Positions 7,984 through 16,846 of a DNA stretch of 64,000 bases are shown piece by piece. Origin of the DNA: Mucilaginibacter sp. MD40 (GTDB lineage Bacteria; Bacteroidota; Bacteroidia; Sphingobacteriales; Sphingobacteriaceae); NCBI RefSeq assembly GCF_002288635.1, contig NZ_NRSW01000001.1, positions 3,243,852 to 3,307,851 on the forward strand, written 5' to 3'. The notes under the pieces are model-generated. The model saw nothing but the letters and a program-made list of their open reading frames with translations, was not told the origin of the DNA and did no database searches. The position numbers and the translations under genes are program-made. Within the stretch, counting starts at the first letter, position 1. Every line of letters starts with the position of its first letter.

Positions 7984-8003
7984 TGAGCATCCTTTTAACT
8001 TTT
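7966..8003 (+). terminator. Rho-independent terminator, perfect 13-bp stem
   Basis: TTAAAAGGATGCT (7966-7978) pairs exactly with AGCATCCTTTTAA (7986-7998) across a 7-nt loop, followed by CTTTT. The hairpin also works on the minus strand and may serve the convergent cystathionine synthase gene ending at 8085. The stop codon of the mini-ORF falls in the loop. Confidence 0.75.
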
Positions 8004-8084
8004 AACCATTAGTCTATGAGTTTTGTACGGTAAGTAAGCTGATGCAAGATTCTAAAAATCCTGCATCAGAATCTATATATAAGT

Positions 8085-9224
8085 TTATGCCAAAGCTTGT
8101 TTAAGGTCTTCCAGCAGGTCTTCGATATCTTCTACGCCTACGCTTAGGCGCAAAAGATTGTCTACCACGCCGGCTTTGTCGCGTTCGGCTTTGGGGATGG
8201 AGCCGTGGGTCATGCTAACCGGGTGGTTAATCAATGACTCTACCCCACCTAACGACTCGGCCAGTGAGAATACTTTAAAAGACGACGCTATACGGAAAGT
8301 TTCCTGCAGATCGGCGTCTTTTAAAACAATGGATATCATCCCTCCAAAATCGCGCATTTGTTTTTTAGCCACTTCGTGGTTTGGCGAGTCCGGGAAACCC
8401 GGCCAGTATATTTTTTCTACTCGTGGATGATCTTTCAGAAATTCGGCTACCTGCCTGCCGTTCTCGCAATGCGCTTTCATACGCAGGTGCAGGGTTTTAA
8501 TACCACGTAACACCAGGAAGCTGTCCATAGGGCCCGGTGTGGCGCCGCAAGCATTGTAAATGAACCACAATTGCTTGTACAATTCTTCGTCGTTCATCAT
8601 CAAAGCGCCCATTACCACATCGCTGTGACCGCCAATATATTTGGTTACGGAGTGCATCACAATGTCGGCACCCATATCAATGGGGTTTTGCAGGTATGGC
8701 GACGCGAAAGTGTTATCCACCACAAAAAGCAAATTACTTGCCTTGGCTATCTTACCTACCGCTTCAATATCCACCACCTGCATGGTGGGGTTTGTTGGTG
8801 TTTCTATCCAAACCAAGCGTGTTTTATCATTGATGTATTCTTTGATGATCTCCGGATCCTTCAGATCAAGGAAATGGAACTTGATGCCGTAATTAGCATA
8901 AACCTTGGTAAATATACGGTATGAGCCACCATACAGGTCATTACCGGTGATCACTTCGTCGCCGGGCTTAAGCAACTTCATTACAGCGTCAGTAGCACCC
9001 ATACCGCTGGAGAACGCTAAACCATATTTAGCATTTTCAAGCGTGGCAAGGCAATCTTCCAAAGCCTTGCGGGTTGGGTTGGTACCACGAGAGTACTCAT
9101 AACCTTTATTATCTCCCGGCGATTTTTGCCAGTAGGTAGAGGTTTGGTAGATCGGCGTCATTACAGCGCCGGTAGTTGGGTCGGGCTCCTGCCCTGCGTG
9201 TATTGCTTTAGTTGCGAATTTCAT
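8085..9224 (-). CDS. metB: Cystathionine gamma-synthase/lyase (PLP trans-sulfuration enzyme)
   Basis: A 379-residue Cys/Met-metabolism PLP enzyme of normal length. Recognised segments are the N-terminal [28 protein letters not shown] (phosphate contact from the neighbouring subunit), [11 protein letters not shown], and [15 protein letters not shown] with the Schiff-base lysine at residue 195. It converts O-acyl-homoserine and cysteine to cystathionine, or cleaves cystathionine; the two activities cannot be separated by eye, so metB is the likelier but not the only name. The enzyme is a cytoplasmic tetramer in the family. The gene is alone, downstream of proS on the same strand, with a repeat-bearing 96-nt gap between them. 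Confidence 0.88.
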   Translation of the reverse strand: MKFATKAIHAGQEPDPTTGAVMTPIYQTSTYWQKSPGDNKGYEYSRGTNPTRKALEDCLATLENAKYGLAFSSGMGATDAVMKLLKPGDEVITGNDLYGGSYRIFTKVYANYGIKFHFLDLKDPEIIKEYINDKTRLVWIETPTNPTMQVVDIEAVGKIAKASNLLFVVDNTFASPYLQNPIDMGADIVMHSVTKYIGGHSDVVMGALMMNDEELYKQLWFIYNACGATPGPMDSFLVLRGIKTLHLRMKAHCENGRQVAEFLKDHPRVEKIYWPGFPDSPNHEVAKKQMRDFGGMISIVLKDADLQETFRIASSFKVFSLAESLGGVESLINHPVSMTHGSIPKAERDKAGVVDNLLRLSVGVEDIEDLLEDLKQALA

Positions 9225-9238
9225 AGCGTGCTTTCAGC

Positions 9239-9316
9239 TCGGTCCATAGTCGATAGTCAATGGACCATAAAATTTAATATTTCCCAGCCATGGACTATCG
9301 ACCATCGACTATGGAC
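9239..9316. repeat. Imperfect inverted repeat of the GTCCATAGTCGAT family
   Basis: Left arm GTCCATAGTCGATAGTCAAT (from 9242) faces the right arm GGACTATCGACCATCGACTATGGAC (about 9292-9315) across an AT-rich spacer. Both arms are built from short TAGTC/CGAT units. It lies in the proS-metB gap, too far from a U-tract to be a standard terminator. It is probably one copy of a small dispersed intergenic repeat. Confidence 0.55.
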
Positions 9317-9320
9317 TAAC

Positions 9321-10793
9321 TTAATATGCCCTTGCAAACAGCACCCGCTGTGTCGAAGGTTTGCCCGTTCTGATACAAGTGCCTTGCTCCTGCTTATTGT
9401 TCAAAGGTATACAACGTATTGTAGCCTTAGTTTCATCTTTTATCAGTTGCTCGGTTTCGGCAGTGCCATCCCAATGGGCGGAAAGGAAGCCGGGCTTCTC
9501 ATCTAATAAACGTTTAAACTCTTCGTAATCGTTTACCTCTGTTGTATTTTCTGTACGGAAATCTGCCGCCTTGTTGTAAATATTGGCTTGTATCTCCTCC
9601 AGCAAAGCCTCAATTTTAGCAGCCAGGCCTTCCTGGGCAACGGTTTCCTTGGTTTTAGTATCACGGCGGGCCAGCTCAACGGTTCCGTTCTGCATATCAC
9701 GGCTGCCTATGGCTACACGTACCGGTACACCCTTTAATTCGTACTCGGCAAACTTAGCTCCCGGGCGATGCGTATCGCGGTTATCAAATTTGATGGAAAT
9801 ACCTTTAGCCACCAGTTCTTTTTTAAGCGCGTTTACGAAGGTGGTGATATTTGCCAACTCTTCATCGTGCTTGTATATAGGTACCACTACCACTTGTATT
9901 GGAGCCAGCTTTGGAGGTAATACTAACCCGGCATCATCAGAGTGCGACATGATGAGCGCGCCGATCAACCTGGTGGATACGCCCCATGAGGTAGCCCAAA
10001 CATAGTCCTGCACGTTCTCTTTTGTAGTAAACTTTACATCAAATGCTTTGGCAAAGTTTTGTCCTAAAAAGTGCGATGTGCCCGCCTGGAGTGCTTTACC
10101 ATCCTGCATCAATGCTTCTATACAATAAGTATCTAAAGCACCTGCAAAACGCTCGTTAGGTGTTTTGCGGCCGCGTATTACCGGCAATGCCATAAAGTTC
10201 TCAGCAAAATCTGCATATACCTCCAACATTTGTTCGGTTTCGGCTATAGCCTCCTCTGCGGTAGCATGGGCGGTATGTCCCTCCTGCCACAAAAACTCGC
10301 TTGTACGGAGAAATAAACGGGTACGCATTTCCCAGCGCATTACGTTGGCCCATTGGTTAACCAAGATAGGCAGATCGCGGTAGCTTTGGATCCAGCCGCG
10401 GTAGGTATTCCAGATAATGGTTTCTGATGTTGGGCGGATGATGAGTTCTTCTTCTAATTTTGCTTCATCATCCACAATAATATTACCATCTCCATCGTTC
10501 TTGAGCCTGTAATGTGTTACAACGGCACATTCTTTAGCGAAGCCTTCTACGTGGCTGGCCTCTTTTGAGAAAAAAGATTTAGGAATGAGCAATGGAAAAT
10601 AGGCATTTACGTGCCCGGTATCCTTAAACATTTTGTCGAGCGTAGCCTGTATTTTTTCCCATATAGAATAGCCATACGGCTTAATGATCATACATCCTCT
10701 CACGGGCGAATACTCGGCCATGTCAGATTTAATTATTAAGTCGTTAAACCATTGCGAATAATCTTCGTCTTTACTGATAACACCTTTGCTCAT
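9321..10793 (-). CDS. proS: Prolyl-tRNA synthetase, short (type 3, archaeal/eukaryotic-like) form
   Basis: A 490-residue class II synthetase charging tRNA-Pro. The N-terminus ([28 protein letters not shown]), motif 2 region ([20 protein letters not shown]) and motif 3 region are those of the compact ProS without the editing insertion domain. An anticodon-binding domain (about 300-400) and the C-terminal domain ending in an aromatic residue (RAY) complete it. Bacteroidota generally use this form. It ends 97 nt before the metB start on the same strand. On the other side it is divergent from the Gly/Tyr-rich lipoprotein gene, and a -7-like TAAATTTG lies at 10853-10846 on the minus strand. Confidence 0.95.
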   Translation of the reverse strand: MSKGVISKDEDYSQWFNDLIIKSDMAEYSPVRGCMIIKPYGYSIWEKIQATLDKMFKDTGHVNAYFPLLIPKSFFSKEASHVEGFAKECAVVTHYRLKNDGDGNIIVDDEAKLEEELIIRPTSETIIWNTYRGWIQSYRDLPILVNQWANVMRWEMRTRLFLRTSEFLWQEGHTAHATAEEAIAETEQMLEVYADFAENFMALPVIRGRKTPNERFAGALDTYCIEALMQDGKALQAGTSHFLGQNFAKAFDVKFTTKENVQDYVWATSWGVSTRLIGALIMSHSDDAGLVLPPKLAPIQVVVVPIYKHDEELANITTFVNALKKELVAKGISIKFDNRDTHRPGAKFAEYELKGVPVRVAIGSRDMQNGTVELARRDTKTKETVAQEGLAAKIEALLEEIQANIYNKAADFRTENTTEVNDYEEFKRLLDEKPGFLSAHWDGTAETEQLIKDETKATIRCIPLNNKQEQGTCIRTGKPSTQRVLFARAY

Positions 10794-10897
10794 ATATTGA
10801 TTTTGGAATAGAATTTGACCTTAAATTTTAACATTTAGCAGGTGCCAAATTTATAAATTTATACGTTTATTTGAACCGAACTTTTATACTCCACAAA

Positions 10898-11773
10898 ATG
10901 AAAAGGAACCTTGTCTTCGGAATACTCATCAGCGGCGCCGTCGCGTTGAGTTCATGTTCCGTTAACCGAACCGCGTCCACAGTCAAAAACGGCGATGACA
11001 TGTACTACACAAAGGCTAAAGCCGTTGAAGCGCCCGAGTATGTTGCTTACCAGCAGCAAGTGGAAAATGATCAATATAATGACGATGATGATTACTTCTA
11101 TTATGATGACTATTCATCGCGCATTAACCGTTTCAGTTACTATTCGCCATTTGGCTATTACGATACCGGCTACTGGGGTTACGGCTATCCATACTATGGT
11201 AGCCGCTGGAGCTTAGGCCTTAACTATGGCTGGGGTTCTTCCTGGGCATGGAATTTAGGCTTTGGCTGGGGCGACCCTTTCGGATATGGTTACGGCTGGG
11301 GTTCGCCGTGGGGTTATTCACCATGGGGCTACGGAGGTTTTTACTCACCTTACTCCTATTGGGGTACAGGTATAGGTTATGGCGGTGGTTACTGGGGTGG
11401 CTACTCTGCCTATAACCGGGGTGTTGCACGCCCATACCGCGGTAACGGCACAGCCGGTATGGGTTCTTCGGCAGCTAATTTTGGCAACAATAATGTTCGT
11501 GGCGCGTATGGCGCAAATAATGGAATTGGCTATATACCTGAACGCGGCATGCGCGGAGCAAGGGGTAATACCGGCTATTCGAGCAGCAGGCCTGCTTACA
11601 ACGGTGGCGGACAAAGTTACCGCCCTGAACGTAGCGACAGGCCAACTTATCAGCCTCAGGTAGAACGTTCGGCTCCTCCTGCACAACCTGCTCCAAGCAG
11701 CTATGGCGGCGGTGGCCGTGGTTACTCCGGTGGCGGCGGCGGCGGTGGCGGCGGCAGACCTGTAAGAAACTAA
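10898..11773 (+). CDS. Gly/Tyr/Trp-rich lipoprotein
   Basis: ATG at 10898 gives a clean lipoprotein signal (MKRNLVFGILISGAVALSSC); an upstream TTG at 10871 would add nine unlikely residues. The mature part begins with an acidic Tyr-rich stretch. A long region of Gly-Tyr-Trp repeats follows (about residues 80-170: GYWGYGYPYYGS, WGSPWGYSPWGYGG and similar), then a Pro/Ser/Arg-rich part and a terminal poly-Gly tract. Such 'prolyl-rich/vitellogenin-like' lipoproteins are common in Sphingobacteriaceae, with no known function. The composition suggests a surface or matrix structural role. The porin-like gene follows after 27 nt, so the two are probably co-transcribed. Confidence 0.75.
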   Translation: MKRNLVFGILISGAVALSSCSVNRTASTVKNGDDMYYTKAKAVEAPEYVAYQQQVENDQYNDDDDYFYYDDYSSRINRFSYYSPFGYYDTGYWGYGYPYYGSRWSLGLNYGWGSSWAWNLGFGWGDPFGYGYGWGSPWGYSPWGYGGFYSPYSYWGTGIGYGGGYWGGYSAYNRGVARPYRGNGTAGMGSSAANFGNNNVRGAYGANNGIGYIPERGMRGARGNTGYSSSRPAYNGGGQSYRPERSDRPTYQPQVERSAPPAQPAPSSYGGGGRGYSGGGGGGGGGRPVRN

Positions 11774-11800
11774 TTCATTTACATCAACCTTAATCATTTT

Positions 11801-13261
11801 ATGAAACTCAGATATATTCTCAGCGTAACTGCTATAGTAGCATTTACACAAAATACCTTTGCCCAATATTCGCAGGACGCTATCAGGTTTTCTACAGGTT
11901 CGCCCGGCTCAACATCACGTATCAAAGCTGTTGGCAACGCGGGTACCGCGTTGGGTGGCGATTTGAGCAACCTAACAGGTAACCCCGCAGGTCTTGGCTT
12001 TTTTACCCGTTCAGAGCTAAGCATCACGCCTGAACTGGACGGCGCAAAAACTAATTCTACTTATTTTGGCCAGGCCAATACCGATAGTAAAAACACTTTC
12101 AATTTAGCTCATGCAGGGGTGGTTGTCTACAATCCGTTAACCAAAGCACGCGGGGCCGATAAAAATAAGGGATGGCTTAGTGTAAACTACGGCGTTGGTT
12201 TCGCACGAACTAACGATTTATATAGCAACTTCCGTTATAGTGGCAACAATAACCGCAACTCCATCACCAATTATTTTGCTGACCAGGCTAACCAGTTTGG
12301 CGATTCGCAGGGTTCATTGGGCGGCATGGCGGCAGATCAAAATCTGATAAGCCTTTACCAGGGCAATTTTACCAGTTACGCCTTACAGGGTGTTGGACAG
12401 GAGTACTACGCCGAAAGACAGGGCGGCCAATCGGCTGTTGACTTTTCATTGGGTGCCAACTACAGCAATAAGCTTTACTTAGGTTTGGCATTAAGCTTTA
12501 CCGACCTGCGCTACAACGCATATAATACCTTCTACGAGGATGGTACATTAACCGTACAACAAGGCGTAAACCAACCTTACACGGCGGCTTACTCACAGGC
12601 TCAGGTTACAAGAGGTACAGGCTTCTCAGCGCGTGTAGGTGCTATTTATAAACCTGTTGAGGCTTTACGTTTAGGTTTAACGGTATCATCCCCTACGTTT
12701 TATAATATAGATGATACCTTTAGCGAAGGTTTGTCATCAAGTATTAATAAAGGTACCACCCTGCGCGATGGCTCTGGCGATTACAGCCTTAACTACAATC
12801 TGCGCACTCCGTGGAAAGTTGCAGGTGGCGCAGCGGTATTCATAAAAAATATCGGCTTTATCACCGGCGATGTGGAATATCTTGATTATTCTACCGCTCA
12901 CCTGAGCAGCAATGATTCATACAATGCCGATTACCGCGATAACCCGGATATCAAAAGCCTTTACCGCTCGGCCATTAACGCGCGCATAGGTGCCGAGATA
13001 AAAGCTACCAGCTTTTTAGCTATACGTGGTGGTTACGGCATTATGGGCAGCACTAATAACGATAAGTCTATCGCCAGCGATATTAAAACCGTGAGCGGTG
13101 GTTTAGGTTTCCGTTTTGGCAGCTATTATGTAGATGCTACCTATACGCATTCATCAGGCAACCGTACTATTTATGCCTATGACTTAGGAGCATCAAGCCC
13201 GGCAGCTTATTTACGCAATTATAACAACAACGGTTATTTAACTTTAGGATACCGTTTCTAA
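11801..13261 (+). CDS. Outer-membrane beta-barrel protein, OmpP1/FadL-like
   Basis: A 486-residue protein with a signal peptide ending TFAQ. Conserved N-terminal plug-like features of the OmpP1/FadL/TodX group follow (AVGNAGTALGGDLSNLTGNPAGLGFF), then alternating amphipathic strands. The C-terminus is YLTLGYRF, with the terminal aromatic residue expected of outer-membrane barrels. FadL-type proteins carry hydrophobic substrates across the outer membrane; Bacteroidota relatives include PorV-like proteins. The substrate cannot be read from the sequence. A strong terminator follows at 13295. Confidence 0.75.
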   Translation: MKLRYILSVTAIVAFTQNTFAQYSQDAIRFSTGSPGSTSRIKAVGNAGTALGGDLSNLTGNPAGLGFFTRSELSITPELDGAKTNSTYFGQANTDSKNTFNLAHAGVVVYNPLTKARGADKNKGWLSVNYGVGFARTNDLYSNFRYSGNNNRNSITNYFADQANQFGDSQGSLGGMAADQNLISLYQGNFTSYALQGVGQEYYAERQGGQSAVDFSLGANYSNKLYLGLALSFTDLRYNAYNTFYEDGTLTVQQGVNQPYTAAYSQAQVTRGTGFSARVGAIYKPVEALRLGLTVSSPTFYNIDDTFSEGLSSSINKGTTLRDGSGDYSLNYNLRTPWKVAGGAAVFIKNIGFITGDVEYLDYSTAHLSSNDSYNADYRDNPDIKSLYRSAINARIGAEIKATSFLAIRGGYGIMGSTNNDKSIASDIKTVSGGLGFRFGSYYVDATYTHSSGNRTIYAYDLGASSPAAYLRNYNNNGYLTLGYRF

Positions 13262-13294
13262 GTAGAGATCACATACCCGATTTTAAGGTATAAG

Positions 13295-13325
13295 AAAGGC
13301 GATGAATTATTCATCGCCTTTTGTT
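13295..13325. terminator. Terminator after the OmpP1/FadL-like gene
   Basis: AAAGGCGATGAA (13295-13306) pairs perfectly with TTCATCGCCTTT (13310-13321) around a 3-nt loop, then TTG TTTT. It lies between convergent genes and could terminate both the porin and, from the other side, dps. Confidence 0.8.
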
Positions 13326-13392
13326 TTATATTCATTGTTAACTGACGTAAGATTTACTAATCTATCATCACCAATATCCCAATCACTAAAAT

Positions 13393-13872
13393 TTAATCTT
13401 CATTCACGAATGAACGCAGCATCCAGGTATTTTTCTCTTTAAACTGCATAAAGCGGTTTACCATATCATTAGTACCATCATCACCTGCTTCTGCAGTAAT
13501 ATCCAGAATAGTGCGCTCCATTTCAATAAGCGTAGCCATATCTTCAATCAGCGCTTTTACCATTTTAGTATCTTTCATACCTATGGTGTTGATCTCTTTG
13601 ATGGTTGATTGGGTAACATAATCCTGAAAAGTGCTGTACGGTGGTTTACCCAAAGTAAGGATACGTTCGGCCAGTTCATCAATGGTAGTTAAAGCTTCGG
13701 TATACAATTCTTCAAATTTCAGGTGCAGGGTAAAAAAATTATTTCCCTTGATATTCCAATGGCAACCGCGCAGTTTTTGGTAGTGAATATGATAGTTAGC
13801 CAACAGATCATTAAGATGATCAACTACAGGTTTTACTTTGCTTTCTTCGAGGCTTATTTTTTCAGCGTCCAT
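13393..13872 (-). CDS. dps: Dps family DNA-protecting ferritin
   Basis: A 159-residue four-helix protein. The inter-subunit ferroxidase ligands of Dps are all in register: H38 (in CHWN), H50, D65 and E69, matching H51, H63, D78 and E82 of the E. coli protein. Dps dodecamers oxidise Fe(II) with peroxide and shield DNA in starvation and oxidative stress. The N-terminal tail is short and acidic rather than Lys-rich, so direct DNA binding through the tail is doubtful. It is divergent from the DUF4905 gene. Confidence 0.93.
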   Translation of the reverse strand: MDAEKISLEESKVKPVVDHLNDLLANYHIHYQKLRGCHWNIKGNNFFTLHLKFEELYTEALTTIDELAERILTLGKPPYSTFQDYVTQSTIKEINTIGMKDTKMVKALIEDMATLIEMERTILDITAEAGDDGTNDMVNRFMQFKEKNTWMLRSFVNED

Positions 13873-13967
13873 GTTTTTATAATTTATTGTTGTGATAACA
13901 GCCGCTTATGGGCTTTGTTTATCAAAGTTACTCCCATTTTAAAATATTTAGACATATTTGACGCTTA

Positions 13968-14729
13968 ATGACAATGCTACAACCATTTGTTTCGGAAACA
14001 TACAACGGCCTTATCTGGCGGCTGCAAATAGATAGTTTTAACGATATTTTAGCTTTAGAAATACGTAATGAGCAGGATAAGCAAACCAGCTTCAGTACCA
14101 TTAACCTGCAAAGCGGAGAACTATATTTTAAAGACTTTACATTACCCGAGCGCTGGCTTACAGGGATCGAGGCTGCCTGGCAAAGTGTGCTGTTGCTGCA
14201 TTACTATAAACATGAGGGTAGCCCCGAACATCAGTCGGTAATAGCTATTGACGCTAAAACTGGAGAAGAACTATGGGCCAACTATCGTATTGCGTTTGAC
14301 CACCTCAGCAACAATGGCCTGGTAGTTTATTATGCTGGTATACAACCCCAAAAGCTCCAGCTGGTTAGCGTATCTGACGGTAAATTGCTCAGAAATTTCT
14401 CCGCTATGGAAGATAAACCTTTAAGCACCACTATCGTCATACCTGATATGCTCTCCGTTGAGGAATTACATGATGTGGGGCTTCCGTTAGTACCATACGG
14501 AAATATGGTGCATTACCTAAGCTATAATAATTACAGAATTGTATCTTTGCACGCGCTAAAAAACGGAAGGCTGCAGCAGCACCTCTATGTTTTGGATGAC
14601 ACCGGAATTCTTTATCACGATTTATTGAACAGTAATATACAAAAGTTACAGCCCGAGGCGTTTGTAGTACATAAAAACGTACTGATCTACGTGAAAGAAA
14701 GAGCTGGTATTGTGGCCCTGAAACTATAA
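13968..14729 (+). CDS. DUF4905-like protein (beta-propeller-like, unknown function)
   Basis: A 253-residue protein without signal peptide or membrane helix. Repeated strand patterns such as 'IAIDAKTGEELWANY' and 'LVSVSDGKLLRNF' resemble WD/PQQ propeller blades. The overall sequence fits a Bacteroidota-restricted family I recall as DUF4905. It is the first gene of a tight run with the LysM protein (22 nt gap) and uridine kinase, and is divergent from dps. The function is unknown. Confidence 0.65.
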   Translation: MTMLQPFVSETYNGLIWRLQIDSFNDILALEIRNEQDKQTSFSTINLQSGELYFKDFTLPERWLTGIEAAWQSVLLLHYYKHEGSPEHQSVIAIDAKTGEELWANYRIAFDHLSNNGLVVYYAGIQPQKLQLVSVSDGKLLRNFSAMEDKPLSTTIVIPDMLSVEELHDVGLPLVPYGNMVHYLSYNNYRIVSLHALKNGRLQQHLYVLDDTGILYHDLLNSNIQKLQPEAFVVHKNVLIYVKERAGIVALKL

Positions 14730-14751
14730 GTGATACGGATAAGAATTGATT

Positions 14752-15750
14752 ATGAGATTTAAAATACTGTTATTATCATCGGCCTTGATGGCTTTTTCCG
14801 CAAAGCTATTTGCAGGTATTATGCCTGCAGACTCTATTGGCGTTGAAAACAACAATGGTAAAAAAGTGATCTTGCATAAACTAGATCCAAAAGATAATTA
14901 CTATTCATTAGGTCGTAAATATGGCGTTAACCCCAAAGTTATACAGCAGTTTAATAATAACGCGAACCTACAAATTGGGCATATTATAAAAGTACCTACC
15001 GAGCGTTCCATTGTAGAAAATGTGCCTGCTCAGCCTAAGACTGAAACACCTGCGCAGACGCAGGTTAAAGCGCCGGCGAACCCTCCTGTTGTTCCGCAAC
15101 AACAAACCCCTAAAAAGGATGAGGCTAAAAACACCCCTGCAAATAACCAGCAGACGAATGTACAGACCTCGCCAACTCAACAGCCGGCAGCTTCTCAACA
15201 GCAATACAAAGTATCGGCACATGAAACTTTATACGCTATTGCCAAACGTTTTAACACCACGGTAGATGCCATTACCAGCCTAAATAAGCTTACCTCTACC
15301 AATTTAACGCCTGGCCAGGTTTTACTGGTTCCTAATGGCGTGCAGCCAGCCCAGGCGCAACAAGATGCTACTGCAACTGCCGCCACCCATACAGATACCG
15401 TAAAACAAGACAGCAGCCATTTGGCAGCTGATAGCCTTAACCGCCACATTGCTTCTAAGTACGGCTTATACGAAAAAAACGAACGCGGTGTGGCCACTTG
15501 GATCGACGATGCCAGCCTTGACGCGAACAAGCAACTCATACTACACCGCACGGCACCTATTGGTACTGTAATGCGTATTACCAACCCTATGAACGGTAAA
15601 AGCACCTTCGCCAAGGTGGTTGGCCGCTTTACAGACAGCGAATCAACCAGGGATGCCATTGTGGTAATGACAAAAAATACAGCAAAGGCCTTAGGAGCTT
15701 TAGATAAACGTTTCCAGGTAAACATCAGCTACGGCACCCCAAATGAATAA
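14752..15750 (+). CDS. LysM protein with C-terminal RlpA-like domain
   Basis: ATG at 14752 starts a signal peptide (MRFKILLLSSALMAFSAKLFAG). Two LysM domains follow, at about residues 40-85 (DNYYSLGRKYGVNPKVIQQF) and 150-195 (ETLYAIAKRFNTTVDAI), separated by a low-complexity Pro/Gln/Thr linker. The last about 100 residues (LHRTAPIGTVMRITNPMNG, ..KVVGRF..) look like a double-psi beta-barrel of the RlpA type. The protein should bind peptidoglycan in the periplasm and may cleave or organise glycan strands. It overlaps the uridine kinase gene by 8 nt. Confidence 0.85.
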   Translation: MRFKILLLSSALMAFSAKLFAGIMPADSIGVENNNGKKVILHKLDPKDNYYSLGRKYGVNPKVIQQFNNNANLQIGHIIKVPTERSIVENVPAQPKTETPAQTQVKAPANPPVVPQQQTPKKDEAKNTPANNQQTNVQTSPTQQPAASQQQYKVSAHETLYAIAKRFNTTVDAITSLNKLTSTNLTPGQVLLVPNGVQPAQAQQDATATAATHTDTVKQDSSHLAADSLNRHIASKYGLYEKNERGVATWIDDASLDANKQLILHRTAPIGTVMRITNPMNGKSTFAKVVGRFTDSESTRDAIVVMTKNTAKALGALDKRFQVNISYGTPNE

Positions 15751-16384
15751 ACCATATGTTATTGGCATTGCCGGCGGAAGCGGATCCGGCAAAACTTTTT
15801 TCTTGAAATGCTTTTTGGAACACTTTACACCAGATGAGGTGTGCCTGGTATCGCAGGATGATTATTATTTTCCGGTTGGCCATACCATGACCAAGGAGGA
15901 GAATAAACTCTATAATTTTGACCTCCCTTCAACCATTGATCACGAACACTTTGAAAGTGACATATTCAAGCTGTTGAACGGACAATCTTTCACCAAGGAA
16001 GAATATACATTTAACAACCCCGACGCGCCCAAAAAGCTGCTGGAGATCAAACCCGCACCTATTATTATGGTAGAAGGTTTATTTATCCTTCACTTTAAAA
16101 AAATAGCCGAGGTATTGGATATGACCATCTTTATTGACGCGGACGAAGAAGTTGCCCTGGAACGCCGTTTAAAGCGCGATTTGTTAGAACGCGGCTACTC
16201 TAATGAAGATGCCTTTTATAAATGGGTTAACCACGTAGTACCCTCCTATAAAGAGTATCTACTACCCTACCGCGAAAGCTGCGACAAAATTGTGATCAAC
16301 AACACACATAATGCAGCAGATATTATCAGGGTAACCGACGAAATTTCTGAGGAGCTAAGAGAAAAGGTATTTGGAGAAGTTTAG
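15743..16384 (+). CDS. udk: Uridine kinase
   Basis: A 213-residue P-loop kinase. Walker A GGSGSGKT lies at residues 11-18, followed by SQDDYY, the FDLPSTID nucleoside-binding segment, and the lid segment RRLKRDLLERGYS. It phosphorylates uridine and cytidine to monophosphates in pyrimidine salvage. Length and motif order match Udk. The start overlaps the end of the LysM gene by 8 nt, so the two are translationally coupled in one operon. Confidence 0.93.
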   Translation: MNKPYVIGIAGGSGSGKTFFLKCFLEHFTPDEVCLVSQDDYYFPVGHTMTKEENKLYNFDLPSTIDHEHFESDIFKLLNGQSFTKEEYTFNNPDAPKKLLEIKPAPIIMVEGLFILHFKKIAEVLDMTIFIDADEEVALERRLKRDLLERGYSNEDAFYKWVNHVVPSYKEYLLPYRESCDKIVINNTHNAADIIRVTDEISEELREKVFGEV

Positions 16385-16423
16385 TAATTACTGAGCTACC
16401 GAATACTACCCAATTTAATGTCA

Positions 16424-16693
16424 TCAATCGCAGTTAAGCAGCAGATCGTAGTATTTTTTCATTAGTACCACATCGTAATTTACCAGAGAGTTATAAGCTT
16501 CGGTAACCAATTCGTTCAAAATAGAAGAGCCAAGTTGTCCCGCTCCATCCGGAATGGAATCATAGTATGCAATAAGTTCTTTAACCCTGATGATCTCGTA
16601 CAGTAGCTTTTGGATAAGGTCGGTTTGCGGGCCGCCCGTTATTCCTTTTGCATTGCTCAGAAAATCGAGAGGGTCGTTATTTGTGGTAGACAT
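16424..16693 (-). CDS. Small conserved-looking protein of unknown function
   Basis: An 89-residue acidic, helical protein with no signal or membrane segment. The N-terminal third is polar (STTNNDPLDFLSN). Then come two amphipathic helices (LIQKLLYEIIRVKELIAYY and SSILNELVTEAYNSLVNYD). The frame is clean, with sensible codon use and its own ATG in a 460-nt gap, so I take it as a real gene. The family is not recognised. It is convergent with udk and lies upstream of the pnp terminator. Confidence 0.6.
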   Translation of the reverse strand: MSTTNNDPLDFLSNAKGITGGPQTDLIQKLLYEIIRVKELIAYYDSIPDGAGQLGSSILNELVTEAYNSLVNYDVVLMKKYYDLLLNCD

Positions 16694-16800
16694 TTTCAGA
16701 ATCTTGGCCCCGGCGTTATTTTCAAAAACAATTATTGTTAATTAGATAAAACCAGTTGCAACATATTTTGTTTGCATTAAATTTCATTTTTTTCTAACCA

Positions 16801-16830
16801 AAAAAAGGCCCTCATTCTGAGGGCCTTTTA
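16801..16830. terminator. pnp: Terminator downstream of pnp
   Basis: AAAAGGCCCTCA (16803-16814) pairs perfectly with TGAGGGCCTTTT (16818-16829) around a TTC loop. On the minus strand the second arm ends in a U-run, placing it 17 nt after the pnp stop. Confidence 0.85.
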
Positions 16831-16846
16831 ATATATTTAATTACTA

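Noticed and set aside
9225..9320. Riboswitch upstream of the methionine-pathway gene
   Set aside because: The gap contains only the inverted repeat and no recognisable SAM or other aptamer core.
11345..11866. 173-codon minus-strand frame over the Gly/Tyr-rich gene
   Set aside because: It arises from the repetitive composition of the sense gene and crosses into the next gene's start.
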